Below, in pieces: positions 7,787-15,778 of a stretch of 64,000 bases of DNA. This stretch comes from Clostridia bacterium (lineage in GTDB: Bacteria > Bacillota > Clostridia > UMGS1810): contig JAFUPN010000023.1 in the NCBI GenBank assembly GCA_017481205.1, positions 1-64,000 of the forward strand, in the 5' to 3' direction. The position numbers and the translations under genes are program-made. Below the pieces are notes generated by a model that saw only the letters and a program-made list of their open reading frames with translations, was not told the DNA's origin and ran no database searches. Positions within the stretch are counted from its first letter, which is position 1. Each line of letters opens with the position of its first letter.

Positions 7787-8617
7787 ATGAAAAAATCTTC
7801 CAAATCTTATACATTCCGCAATGAGGGCATTTATGTTTCACGGGGAGAAAACACAGCACAAAATTATATGTTCCGTCTGCACAATCATGAGGACTATGAG
7901 ATATACCTCTTTATATCAGGCGATGCTGTGTACAATATTGAGGGCAGAGTATATCAGCTTCGCCCATACGATATGCTGTTTGTTCGCCCGGACGAAATGC
8001 ACAGAGTGTATCATAACTCGGAAAACTGCTTATACAACAGAATGATTATTAATATAACTGACGGTTTTTTTGAAAAATATGATATCAGAAAATACAAAAA
8101 TACACTAATAGAACGAAGCATGAGCGAGGACAGAAAGATTCAGGGAAGCACTGTCATAGAAAGCGGCATAAGGGATATCTGCGACAAGATATACAAGCTG
8201 ATAAGTACAGGAAAAGACAGACCTGATGATGCGGTCATAAACGCATTGGTGGTGCAACTGCTGTATACCATGTGCAATGTGGATTTTTTTGACAGGGCGA
8301 TCACTGCGGACTCAAAGATACAGAGCGCCATTGACTATATCAACGATAATTTTACCGAAGAGCTGAGCCTTGAGGAAATCAGCAAAAACACCTTTATATC
8401 AAAGCATCATCTGTGCAGAATTTTCAAGCAGACAACCGGCTACACCGTGGGCGAATATATAAATCACAAGCGACTCATGCAGGTATCATTCCTCTGCAAA
8501 AACAAGGGTATGAGCCTTAAGGAGGCATGTATGGAGTCGGGCTTTACCAATTATTCAAGCTTTTACAGAGCATACAGAAAAGAAAACACTACCTCTCCCC
8601 GGGAGGGGATGAAATAA
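7787..8617 (+). CDS. AraC-family transcriptional regulator of the uxu operon
   Basis: This 276-residue protein has an N-terminal cupin sensor (LHNHEDYEIYLFISGDAVYNIEG; YDMLFVRPDEMHRVYH, about residues 28-80) and a C-terminal double helix-turn-helix (NFTEELSLEEISKNTFISKHHLCRIFKQTTGYTVGEYI and the second helix around SLKEACMESGFTNYSSFYRAYRK). The start at 7787 is supported by AAAGGTAGTG. It is divergent from the sugar operon, which it most likely activates in response to a sugar or uronate bound by the cupin. The last 137 bp recur as an isolated fragment at 22076-22212 on the far side of the tail locus. Confidence 0.9.
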   Translation: MKKSSKSYTFRNEGIYVSRGENTAQNYMFRLHNHEDYEIYLFISGDAVYNIEGRVYQLRPYDMLFVRPDEMHRVYHNSENCLYNRMIINITDGFFEKYDIRKYKNTLIERSMSEDRKIQGSTVIESGIRDICDKIYKLISTGKDRPDDAVINALVVQLLYTMCNVDFFDRAITADSKIQSAIDYINDNFTEELSLEEISKNTFISKHHLCRIFKQTTGYTVGEYINHKRLMQVSFLCKNKGMSLKEACMESGFTNYSSFYRAYRKENTTSPREGMK

Positions 8618-8648
8618 ATACTTTACAACAAAATCACTGTATATATTT

Positions 8649-9401
8649 CTACTGCTTTTTCGGCATCATCATAAATCCGGAAGAATTTTCAAAAAAGGCT
8701 TGCTCACAGTCACGAATAAAACAGCAAATATCAATAAAATTATTTATAACCGAACCAACTGTTCCAACAGAAACTCCAAATTCTTTTGACAAACCGGTGC
8801 GCGAAGTTTTATTATACAGATAAATATCAGCAAGCCATTTTATAATAATCCTTCGGTCGAGCTCACTTGTAATTCCGGCAAATGAAGACTTTATAATATA
8901 CGCTATATACTGCTTATCAATAAATTCTTTTGTCGCTGTATCGTATACAGGTATAAAAGAGTAACCATCAAAATCAGCATTATCAGTCAATATTGCATCC
9001 AATGATGATACATTTATTAAATCATCAGTGTTTTTATAATTTGATATATTAATATTTTCTTCGGATGAAATTGATTCAAGTTCTTCATCAGTAATATCAT
9101 AATTCTTCTCCAAAATTCTTTTGATGACGGAGTAATCCTTCCAATGATTTGCCGGTATTCTTATCAGTGTGTTATTTCTTAGGAAATCGCTCATTTCATA
9201 TCTTATATATGAATATATTATCGCCGAATTTTCTATTCCGTCACAATGTTTTTTCCTGAGAGCCTTCCATATACCTATAAGACCTGCCTGGTATAAATCC
9301 TTCTTTGTCTCGCTGTCCAGATAAAAATATGTATGATTTATTACACACTCAATATACTTGCTGTATTTTTCTATTACCCTTTCTATTTCCAGAGCTTTCA
9401 C
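8649..9401 (-). CDS. Phage-type RNA polymerase sigma factor
   Basis: The frame is open from 9617, but the best start is GTG at 9401, which follows GGAAGGAG by 8 nt and leaves only a 53-nt overlap with the preceding gene. The resulting 250-residue protein has a sigma region-2-like core, DLYQAGLIGIWKAL (about residues 36-49), the region-3-like IRIPANHWKD, and a C-terminal helix-turn-helix SRTGLSKEFGVSVGTVGSVI. It is the last gene of the minus-strand tail operon and ends close to the end of the AraC gene. A plausible job is to direct RNA polymerase to the tail/lysis promoters. Its divergent sequence means target promoters cannot be predicted. Confidence 0.75.
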   Translation of the reverse strand: MKALEIERVIEKYSKYIECVINHTYFYLDSETKKDLYQAGLIGIWKALRKKHCDGIENSAIIYSYIRYEMSDFLRNNTLIRIPANHWKDYSVIKRILEKNYDITDEELESISSEENINISNYKNTDDLINVSSLDAILTDNADFDGYSFIPVYDTATKEFIDKQYIAYIIKSSFAGITSELDRRIIIKWLADIYLYNKTSRTGLSKEFGVSVGTVGSVINNFIDICCFIRDCEQAFFENSSGFMMMPKKQ

Positions 9402-9726
9402 CGCTATTTCTCCTTCCCGTAGTACATAATACATATTGCATGGCAACATATTCACCAAAAGATATTCCCTCTCTTTGCGCAGTGTCACATACCTCTTGTA
9501 TACTGACTTGAACCATGTTAATTTTTTTGTTTTCCTTACGTCTGCAGCTTCCGCAGCTCCGGGTTCTGCCGGATTTAAGATCATCTCCGCGTACACATTT
9601 TTCATTTCCGCAGTCACAAATGCAGTTCCAGAACACTCTGCCTTTCTTTTTTGTTATAACCCTTGATATCACCTTAAGCTTTCCAAAACGCTGTCCGGTA
9701 AGATTATATCTGCTATCCCTTGCCAA
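9349..9726 (-). CDS. Phage zinc-binding protein with TGQRFGKL motif (AP2/HNH-associated type)
   Basis: A TTG at 9726, 8 nt after AGGAG, gives 125 residues. The N-terminus ARDSRYNLTGQRFGKLKVI followed by FWNCICDCGNEKCVRGDDLKSGRTRSCGSC is the Cys4 module seen at the front of many phage AP2-type and HNH homing proteins, here without the AP2 or nuclease part. The tail VSIQEVCDTAQREGISFGEYVAM resembles the short C-terminal segment of small phage regulators. It probably binds DNA through the zinc knuckle. It overlaps the sigma gene by 53 nt, and the two are likely co-translated. Confidence 0.65.
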   Translation of the reverse strand: MARDSRYNLTGQRFGKLKVISRVITKKKGRVFWNCICDCGNEKCVRGDDLKSGRTRSCGSCRRKENKKINMVQVSIQEVCDTAQREGISFGEYVAMQYVLCTTGRRNSGESSGNRKGNRKIQQVY

Positions 9727-9794
9727 TGCTATCACTCCTGTTTTCAAAATATGTGCTGCCCGAGACAGCTCCGGCAGCACACTGTAATCATCAG

Positions 9795-10946
9795 TTATAC
9801 ATCTTCCAATATAGGTTCTTCTCCGATATTTTCTCTCTCATACCAGATGTTAACTCCGCAAATACGTTTTCTGCTTCTTTTTTTTATCTGCCCGATCTGC
9901 CATTCTACACTTACAACATCTCCAAGCATATAATCCTCGCCAAAATATATGCCCGAGGTTTTTGCCTGAATAGCATTACTTGCTTTGCTTTTTGACAGTT
10001 CGATATTTGCTTCTGTCTCGGTACCGGCTGTGAGGATATTCTCCCATCGAAGCAAGCCTTCCCCTACAGAAGCTTTTGTTACAGTAGTCCAGAAAGCGTC
10101 ATAATTATCGGATTTTTCAAGCTTACCGGTAGGATCGCGGCAAATCAGATAATCTCCCTCTTCAAACTGGATATCAAAGCGTTCTCCTGCTTCAATAACA
10201 GACCAGTACTTTCCGAAATTGTCCGGAGTATTATCATATATTCTTTCGGTTTCCTCGCCGTTTTCCACTATACGATTGCTATTCGCGTTCCATTCCCCAC
10301 CATTTTCCATAGTTCTATGATACCAACCCGTGCAGCACTCATCCAGCAAATCAGATTCCTGAGTCACCTCATAAGCATTGCGGTTTTTCAGCGATATAAC
10401 AAGCGAATTGCTGTTACCGGAATATGCACTGAACAACCATTTTTTATTTGCAAAATCCGGCACAAACTTATGTCCCCGATTTTTTACTGACAGGCTTTCC
10501 TTTATTAATTCAAAAAGTGTGCATCTGTCAGTTCTTTCTATATCAATAGCACTACCGCCGCTCAATGTACAGTTAACAGGATACTTGGAATCAGAATATG
10601 CCTGAGTTACCATGTTGTCCACAAAAGTATAGTCATGTACCGTCTGCAAAGCAAAAGGAGCAACTGTACGTTTGGTAAACAACCAATTACAGCTTCTGCC
10701 GTATATTGTAAGATCATCCCCAATCTTTTTGCCGGTTATGACAGCATAAAACTTTCCTTGAACAGCTATAAGATAGTTATTATCCATAACCACGGGCAGA
10801 GTATCGCTGTTAACATCAAAATGAGCTTCAAGATTGCCTATATCATTGTAATATAACGTCCAGCTTGAGCTTATAAATTTATTTTCCACATGAAGCAGTT
10901 CAAAATCAAAATTATAAAATCGGATATCGGGTATCGCCCTTCTCAT
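9795..10946 (-). CDS. Phage tail-tip protein (Tal/gp37-like)
   Basis: This 383-residue protein follows the Dit gene with an ATGA overlap, the usual place for the tail-associated hub protein of siphophages. It starts MRRAIPDIRFYNFDFELLHVENKFISSSWTLYYNDIGNLEAHF, a typical baseplate-hub N-terminus, and ends with a domain LGDVVSVEWQ...KKRSRKRICGVNIWYERE like that of the ReqiPepy6 gp37-type family. It would form the tip that contacts the target cell. No peptidoglycan hydrolase domain is visible in it. Confidence 0.75.
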   Translation of the reverse strand: MRRAIPDIRFYNFDFELLHVENKFISSSWTLYYNDIGNLEAHFDVNSDTLPVVMDNNYLIAVQGKFYAVITGKKIGDDLTIYGRSCNWLFTKRTVAPFALQTVHDYTFVDNMVTQAYSDSKYPVNCTLSGGSAIDIERTDRCTLFELIKESLSVKNRGHKFVPDFANKKWLFSAYSGNSNSLVISLKNRNAYEVTQESDLLDECCTGWYHRTMENGGEWNANSNRIVENGEETERIYDNTPDNFGKYWSVIEAGERFDIQFEEGDYLICRDPTGKLEKSDNYDAFWTTVTKASVGEGLLRWENILTAGTETEANIELSKSKASNAIQAKTSGIYFGEDYMLGDVVSVEWQIGQIKKRSRKRICGVNIWYERENIGEEPILEDV

Positions 10947-11863
10947 TCTATCACCGCCTCAATATATTTGTTGGAAAATTCGCATATTACAAGGCAAAAA
11001 TCGGTTATCTCATTTTTCACCGTGATAATATTATCATTCTTTTGAAGCCAAAAATCACTTAGAAAGCTGCTTGAATCGAGATATGAGATAAGGTTTGTGC
11101 CCTTCTGGTCAAATATCTTTCGGTTTGGTATATCAATGGTAATCTCATCACCTTCCTGAGCTGCATAATTCAATATCAACTGCTGATTGGTGGATGTATT
11201 GGTAATTATAAGCCTTTTGGCAGCAACATCAGTGCGCTGACTACCCTGCACGGTAATCCGTATAACCGGCTCGCACTCAACATCTCCGAAATTAAAAACA
11301 TCTGAGCTTGAAATTCGCCTTGTAAAAATGCACGGAAGTTTAAAAGCCCCCTCAGTAATGCCGGATTCACTGGCAAGCTTGCCATCGCCGTCAAGATACC
11401 ATCTGATGCCGTTTCCAATGAGATTCTCCGGTTTAAATACAGGTACACTTGTAATATGGCAGTCCTCGAAATACGGGTAATCACACACAAACTGAAATGC
11501 AAAAACCTTGTAGCCGCCGTTGCGTTCCCCCTCGGCAGAATTTGTGCAGCGTGCATTGATTTTTCTTGCACGGATTCCGTCGCGAATTGTAAGAGTCCCG
11601 GGATGATTAAGTATTCGCAATGCTTTTGTCACCTCATTTCTGCTGCCTCCAAGCATATGTACATCACATTGAATTATAATAGTTCTCGGCTCGACATTCT
11701 CTGACAAAGTCTGCTGACCAACCGTACCCGGGAAGGTAGCTGTATCATAGCTTTTTCCTGTAAGACCCAACCCCTCTGCCTCAATAATATGCCACGGACT
11801 GCGGCCGCTACCCCCTGTCAGATTGAGTTTTCCTATTTCATTTTCGTACGTAATATATAACAT
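10943..11863 (-). CDS. Distal tail (Dit-like) protein
   Basis: The 306-residue protein begins MLYITYENEIGKLNLTGGSGRSPWHIIEAEGLGLTGKSYDTATFPG and continues QQTLSENVEPRTIIIQCDVH, the pattern of Sipho_tail/Dit proteins. Dit forms the hexameric ring joining the tube to the tip. It lies directly after the tape-measure gene and is translationally linked to the tip protein. The ribosome site AGGAGG is 7 nt before the ATG. Length and order match siphophages of Clostridia. Confidence 0.8.
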   Translation of the reverse strand: MLYITYENEIGKLNLTGGSGRSPWHIIEAEGLGLTGKSYDTATFPGTVGQQTLSENVEPRTIIIQCDVHMLGGSRNEVTKALRILNHPGTLTIRDGIRARKINARCTNSAEGERNGGYKVFAFQFVCDYPYFEDCHITSVPVFKPENLIGNGIRWYLDGDGKLASESGITEGAFKLPCIFTRRISSSDVFNFGDVECEPVIRITVQGSQRTDVAAKRLIITNTSTNQQLILNYAAQEGDEITIDIPNRKIFDQKGTNLISYLDSSSFLSDFWLQKNDNIITVKNEITDFCLVICEFSNKYIEAVIE

Positions 11864-11878
11864 TTTTGTCCTCCTTTT

Positions 11879-13750
11879 CTACGCAAAAAGCATCCTTGTA
11901 AGAGTCTGTTGATTTTTGATTGCATCAGCGGTTGCTTTGGGTGAATTTCCGTTTGAAGTAACAGTGTAGGTCTGATTATATGTGGTATTATTGTTGATAA
12001 TATTATTTGCCCTTGAAGCGGCAAGCTCTGCTCCGGCTGTGATTTCAGCAATCATTTTGCTGTTAAAGGATGATACCATAGTCTGTGCCCGGGCAAATAT
12101 ATTCCTGAGCTTTTCTTCAAATCCGTTTCCAAACTGCTCTGCAGACATACCTCCAATATAGAAAAAGCCCTCGGGAATAGTCTTACCTGCAGCCTCAAGC
12201 AAAACTCTTATTCGGTCGGCTGCCGACAATTCCTCTCCGGGCTCGTTGTCATAACTTTGCTCATCCATATTATGACCGACAGCCATATCAATATTGCTTA
12301 TTGCTATACCAAGAGCTTCACCTGTGCCGTTGGCTTCTGATTCAAGCTGACTCAGTGTATCCGAAAAAGCACCTGTTATCTCACTGCTTCCCTCAGTTAT
12401 ACCCTCGGCTACGCCCTTTGCAAGATTAACTCCGACCACATCCTTCATAACCGTGGATGGCGAGTGAATTCCAAAAAACGACTTGACATTATCTATTATG
12501 CCGCCGCACCAGCTTTGGATTTTATCATAAAGCCAGCTTGCCGAGCCTGTTATACCATTCCACAATCCGCTGACTATATTTTTGCCTATATTTGTCAGTT
12601 TTTCTGGCAGGGATGCAAAAAAACCTGTGATATTTGAAACAACTCCCGGCATTACTTCCGCCGCCTTGCTTATAAGTCCGCTTGCCCATTCTCCTACTTT
12701 TGTTATCACATTACTCAGCCAAGTCCATATCTTTTCCGGCAGTTCAGATATAAAGCTAACCACCGTATCAATAAACTGTGGTATATTTTCTTTAGCAAAG
12801 CTTAAAATGCCATTCCAGCAGTTTGCAAAAAACTCACCTATCTGCTGCCATATTTCAAGCCAGAATTCCACATATGCAGTAAAGCAGTCTCTGAGCCGCT
12901 GTACCGCCGTCGGTATGATTTCAGTAAAGAAAACTACTATTGCACCCCATACTGTGCTGCAAGCTTCTTTTATAGCTTCCCATGCAGTTATAAGTGCCTC
13001 TCGAAAGCCCTCATTTGTGTTCCAGAGATATATCAGACCTGCAGCCAATGCCGCAGCAGCTATACCAACCAGTACAAAGGGATTCAGCGCCATTACTGCG
13101 TTAAGTGCCGTCTGTGACATTGTCAGCAACTCTGCCACCATCTGAAATGCTGTCAGCCCCTGTACAAGACCGTCAGTGGATATACCCATTTCATCAATCA
13201 GATAAAGAGCATCTGTCAGCAGTCCGATATTACCGCTTATACTATTTAAAGTGTCTGCAACTTCCATGCCTTTTGTATTTCCTCCTTTTTTGGACGTAAA
13301 AAAAACACCCTCGTCAGGTGCGGTCTCGTCTGTATTTATATTCATGCTTGTTTTTCTTTTTACTTCAAATTTTTCTATTGTAGGCTTTTCTTCATCCTCA
13401 AATTCAATAGTTTCTCCGGTATTTAAATCAAAAAACCCATGTGTGGGATTTTTGAAATTCCCACCATGGGCTTGTAAATGAAGTGTTTTGTCTTTTTTTC
13501 CGTTTTCTCTGCGTGGCGTTGGAATCCATTGTATAATATCAGGATCCCCGGCATACTCCGGATATTCGTTCACAGACAGCATATGATGTCCTTCGTAACC
13601 TTTTGGCCATCTACCATTGATTATTAACTGTGCCTCTTCCTCTGTCCAATTATATGTCTGATATCCACGTTTTAGCCGTTCGCGTTCTTTTTCTTTGGCT
13701 AATTTAACAGCCTTCCTCCTTAGTGATTCTATTTTACTATCGTTCTTCAC
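11879..13750 (-). CDS. HNH-type nuclease toxin domain fused to the C-terminal part of a tail tape-measure protein
   Basis: The intact 623-residue frame is a chimera. Residues 1 to about 120 are a GHH/HNH-type nuclease as in polymorphic toxins: a basic helix, GYQTYNW, then EGHHMLSVNEYP (His55, His56), DPDIIQWIPT, LHLQAHGGNFKNPTHG (His91, His95, Asn98, His104). From about residue 160 it reads as a tape-measure protein: small-residue helices, a hydrophobic segment ALNPFVLVGIAAAALAAGLIYLW (about 222-245), repeated Trp-rich amphipathic units, and the phage motif FFGIHSPSTVM. The usual tape-measure N-terminus is missing. The start overlaps the immunity gene by ATGA. An internal ATG at 13267, 13 nt after AAGGAGG, could give a separate tape-measure product. 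It could be a tail-borne effector or a disrupted gene; the open frame favours expression. Confidence 0.8.
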   Translation of the reverse strand: MKNDSKIESLRRKAVKLAKEKERERLKRGYQTYNWTEEEAQLIINGRWPKGYEGHHMLSVNEYPEYAGDPDIIQWIPTPRRENGKKDKTLHLQAHGGNFKNPTHGFFDLNTGETIEFEDEEKPTIEKFEVKRKTSMNINTDETAPDEGVFFTSKKGGNTKGMEVADTLNSISGNIGLLTDALYLIDEMGISTDGLVQGLTAFQMVAELLTMSQTALNAVMALNPFVLVGIAAAALAAGLIYLWNTNEGFREALITAWEAIKEACSTVWGAIVVFFTEIIPTAVQRLRDCFTAYVEFWLEIWQQIGEFFANCWNGILSFAKENIPQFIDTVVSFISELPEKIWTWLSNVITKVGEWASGLISKAAEVMPGVVSNITGFFASLPEKLTNIGKNIVSGLWNGITGSASWLYDKIQSWCGGIIDNVKSFFGIHSPSTVMKDVVGVNLAKGVAEGITEGSSEITGAFSDTLSQLESEANGTGEALGIAISNIDMAVGHNMDEQSYDNEPGEELSAADRIRVLLEAAGKTIPEGFFYIGGMSAEQFGNGFEEKLRNIFARAQTMVSSFNSKMIAEITAGAELAASRANNIINNNTTYNQTYTVTSNGNSPKATADAIKNQQTLTRMLFA

Positions 13751-14331
13751 TCATCCAACCCCTCCTCTTCAAGAAAGCTAATAACATCATCCTCCAAATA
13801 ATCAAAAAAATCATTTCCAAGATGAATACATTTACACAAATCATAGTCCCATTTAACTATCTCTCCGGTATCCAAATCCGCACAAATCACACCGCCTCCG
13901 CAGTCTGTAGCAATAATTAAATGATTGTCGGGTATGGGAATACCGCCTCCTATAAGCTCGGCTCTCGTTTCGGGGTGATTTTCAGCATGCAATGAATAAT
14001 AGTCATATTCATTTATTCCACAAATATCCAAAACCGCTTCATGCAAACGGGCACCGTTAGAAAATTTCAAAAATTCTCTGAATTCCTCGGGCAACCTTAT
14101 GTTCCATTCTTTCTCAAATGCCACAATTTCCTCTTCGGTGGCACCATCATATAATTCTATAGGAGATCTTTTATCATCGGTACTACAATTATCATAAGCC
14201 TCCAATGTACGGATAATCGACTTATGAACTCCGTCTGCTTTTGCTTTTTCGATAATGCCTTTTAATTTTTCATTTTCCCTTCTCTGTCTCATTTCACACT
14301 CTCTGATTTGTTCCGGTGTTAATCCTGCCAT
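13747..14331 (-). CDS. SMI1/KNR4-family immunity protein
   Basis: The 194-residue acidic protein has the SMI1/KNR4 core: GATEEEIVAFEKEWNIRLPEEFREFLKFSNGARL (about residues 63-96), a Tyr-rich middle, GGGIPIPDNHLIIATDCGGGVICADLDTGEIVKWDYD and HLGNDFFDYLEDDV. This superfamily neutralises nuclease toxins of contact-dependent and polymorphic systems. The ATG at 14331 is preceded by GGAGGG. The gene directly precedes the nuclease domain with a 4-nt overlap, so it is its likely cognate inhibitor. The order immunity-then-toxin is opposite to most secreted polymorphic toxins. A second copy lies at 22444-23106. Confidence 0.85.
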   Translation of the reverse strand: MAGLTPEQIRECEMRQRRENEKLKGIIEKAKADGVHKSIIRTLEAYDNCSTDDKRSPIELYDGATEEEIVAFEKEWNIRLPEEFREFLKFSNGARLHEAVLDICGINEYDYYSLHAENHPETRAELIGGGIPIPDNHLIIATDCGGGVICADLDTGEIVKWDYDLCKCIHLGNDFFDYLEDDVISFLEEEGLDE

Positions 14332-14361
14332 AACATATCCCTCCAAATTTATTTTTACTTG

Positions 14362-14390
14362 ATTATATCACAAATAAAATTAATATGCAA
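14362..14390 (-). promoter_or_regulatory. SigA-type promoter of the immunity/toxin-tape-measure pair
   Basis: On the minus strand TTGCAT (14385-14390) and TATAAT (14362-14367) are separated by exactly 17 nt. The immunity ATG is about 30 nt downstream. The promoter lies just after the second copy of the 163-bp repeat, so the immunity gene can be made independently of the tail operon. Confidence 0.65.
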
Positions 14391-14550
14391 TCATATATTT
14401 CACCACCACCTTAAAATTTTTTTACAGACTGTCAAAGTCTGTAGAATATACTCGAAGTTTCGGGAATATTCTGCAAACTTTGACATAACATAAGACAGAC
14501 GCACTCAGCAAAGTAACGCCTGTCTTACCCAAATATATTATTGCTTTTTC
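14388..14550. repeat. 163-bp direct repeat, copy 2 (chaperone/tape-measure junction)
   Basis: This is almost identical (three visible substitutions) to 15616-15778. Read on the minus strand it contains the last codons and stop of the upstream chaperone gene, three stem-loops (AAGACAG...CTGTCTT; GAATATTC...GAATATTC; ACAGACT...AGTCTGT), and a ribosome site AAGGTGGTGGTG with an ATG that here is followed two codons later by a stop. It is therefore a duplicated copy of the junction from which the tape-measure gene would normally start. Confidence 0.9.
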
Positions 14551-14652
14551 ATAATAAATTCAAGAATTGAAAATGTTGTAGCCAAAGTTTCTAATGCAGT
14601 TACGGAATAACATCAACGAATGTAATCGCATTACTTGAATCCCAAATATTAT

Positions 14653-14865
14653 TTAATATGTCTTTACTGATATTGTATAATTGACAAGCAATTCAAGATT
14701 TGATATAATATTAAAGAAAGCACTATTAAAACCTTGAGTTATACTATCAAAAACATTTAAGATTGAAAATCCCATTTGCCCAATTGACAATGTTATACCT
14801 ATACTCAAATTATCTAATTCAACAAACGTATCTGTAGCTTGATTTAACAAAGCATTATTTGACAT
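14653..14865 (-). CDS. Small unknown protein in the inserted cargo
   Basis: An ATG at 14865 preceded by AAAGGAG encodes 70 residues starting MSNNALLNQATDTFVELDNL. It is rich in Ile, Leu, Phe, Ser and Asn and has no recognised motif. Downstream, two other frames continue with similar composition (SKDILNNIWDSSNAITFVDVI, then VTALETLATTFSILEFIMKK up to the repeat), so the gene may be the front of a longer protein broken by two frameshifts. It lies between the two 163-bp repeats and is divergent from the membrane protein at 14915, with only 49 nt between the starts. Confidence 0.5.
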   Translation of the reverse strand: MSNNALLNQATDTFVELDNLSIGITLSIGQMGFSILNVFDSITQGFNSAFFNIISNLELLVNYTISVKTY

Positions 14866-14914
14866 AATGCATGCTCCTTTCGCAATAATATATAAAATAA
14901 TTATGGAGATAAAT

Positions 14915-15463
14915 ATGATTTCTTTATTTGAACTTCTTTTTTTGGTAATTCCAATAATAGGTGTTTTCATCAATGACACAAATGTAGCGGTATGTGGCAT
15001 TATAGGTCATATTATTTTTACTGTATTGGATGCCAAAAAATTCAAAGCAACTGCATCCGGTGCTTACTCTTTATCATTTCTTGAACTTGTGATTATATTT
15101 ATAATTAATCTTTTCGTCCAAAATATGATTATTTTAATAATTAATATATCAGCATTTATAATCTCTCTAATTGCATATATTAATTACCGCGCAAAGTTAA
15201 TTGACTCACTTCCTTTGAAGGAAGAAGAAGCCAAGGTGCTAAGTAAGCACACCGAGTTTAGCGGTCAGCATACCACAACAAGCTTTTATATAACCTTTGA
15301 ATTAAAGAATGATATCCGAAAATACTTTGAAGTTACAAATGAAGTTTATTCGTTATTACAAGAAGGTGATCAAGGAATCATTTTTTTCAAAGAATATGAT
15401 AACATCAAACAATTTGTTAAATTTATCCCCAATAAAAAAATATTTGCCAAAAACAAAAAATAA
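14915..15463 (+). CDS. Membrane protein with a DUF2500-like C-terminal domain
   Basis: The start ATG at 14915 follows GGAG by 6 nt; earlier in-frame ATGs have no ribosome site. The first half of the 182-residue protein is about four hydrophobic segments (FELLFLVIPIIGVFI; VCGIIGHIIFTVL; LELVIIFIINLFV; IILIINISAFIISLIAYI). The second half, KVLSKHTEFSGQHTTTSFYITFELKNDIRKYFEVTNEVYSLLQEGDQGIIFFKE, is a small beta domain like DUF2500. It is on the opposite strand to the tail genes around it and is bounded by 163-bp direct repeats, so it is inserted cargo. Its AT-rich composition also sets it apart. Role unknown. Confidence 0.7.
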   Translation: MISLFELLFLVIPIIGVFINDTNVAVCGIIGHIIFTVLDAKKFKATASGAYSLSFLELVIIFIINLFVQNMIILIINISAFIISLIAYINYRAKLIDSLPLKEEEAKVLSKHTEFSGQHTTTSFYITFELKNDIRKYFEVTNEVYSLLQEGDQGIIFFKEYDNIKQFVKFIPNKKIFAKNKK

Positions 15464-15615
15464 CCATAAATAAAAAAGCAGCCCCTATTCTTACAACACA
15501 TGATTTACTTATTTTTGAAATTGGTAATTCATAATCTATATTTTACATTCACGCTTTCAAATTGGAAGTCATTTCATCTTCTGGTTAATATATATTTTCT
15601 CAAGTCATTCATTTA

Positions 15616-15778
15616 CAATCATATATTTCACCACCGCCTTAAAATTTTTTTACAGACTGTCAAAGTCTGTAGAATATCCTCGAAGTTTCGGGAATATTCT
15701 GCAAACTTTGGCATAACATAAGACAGACGCACTCAGCAAAGTAACGCCTGTCTTACCCAAATATATTATTGCTTTTTC
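15616..15778. repeat. 163-bp direct repeat, copy 1 (native position)
   Basis: This copy overlaps the natural end of the chaperone gene, so it is the original junction. On the minus strand it holds the chaperone stop, a 41-codon -1 frame extension ending at 15650, stem-loops, and AAGGTGGTGGTGAAATAT-ATG. The ATG here is soon followed by a stop, so the tape-measure gene no longer starts at this copy. The 1065 bp between copies carry two small genes. Confidence 0.9.
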
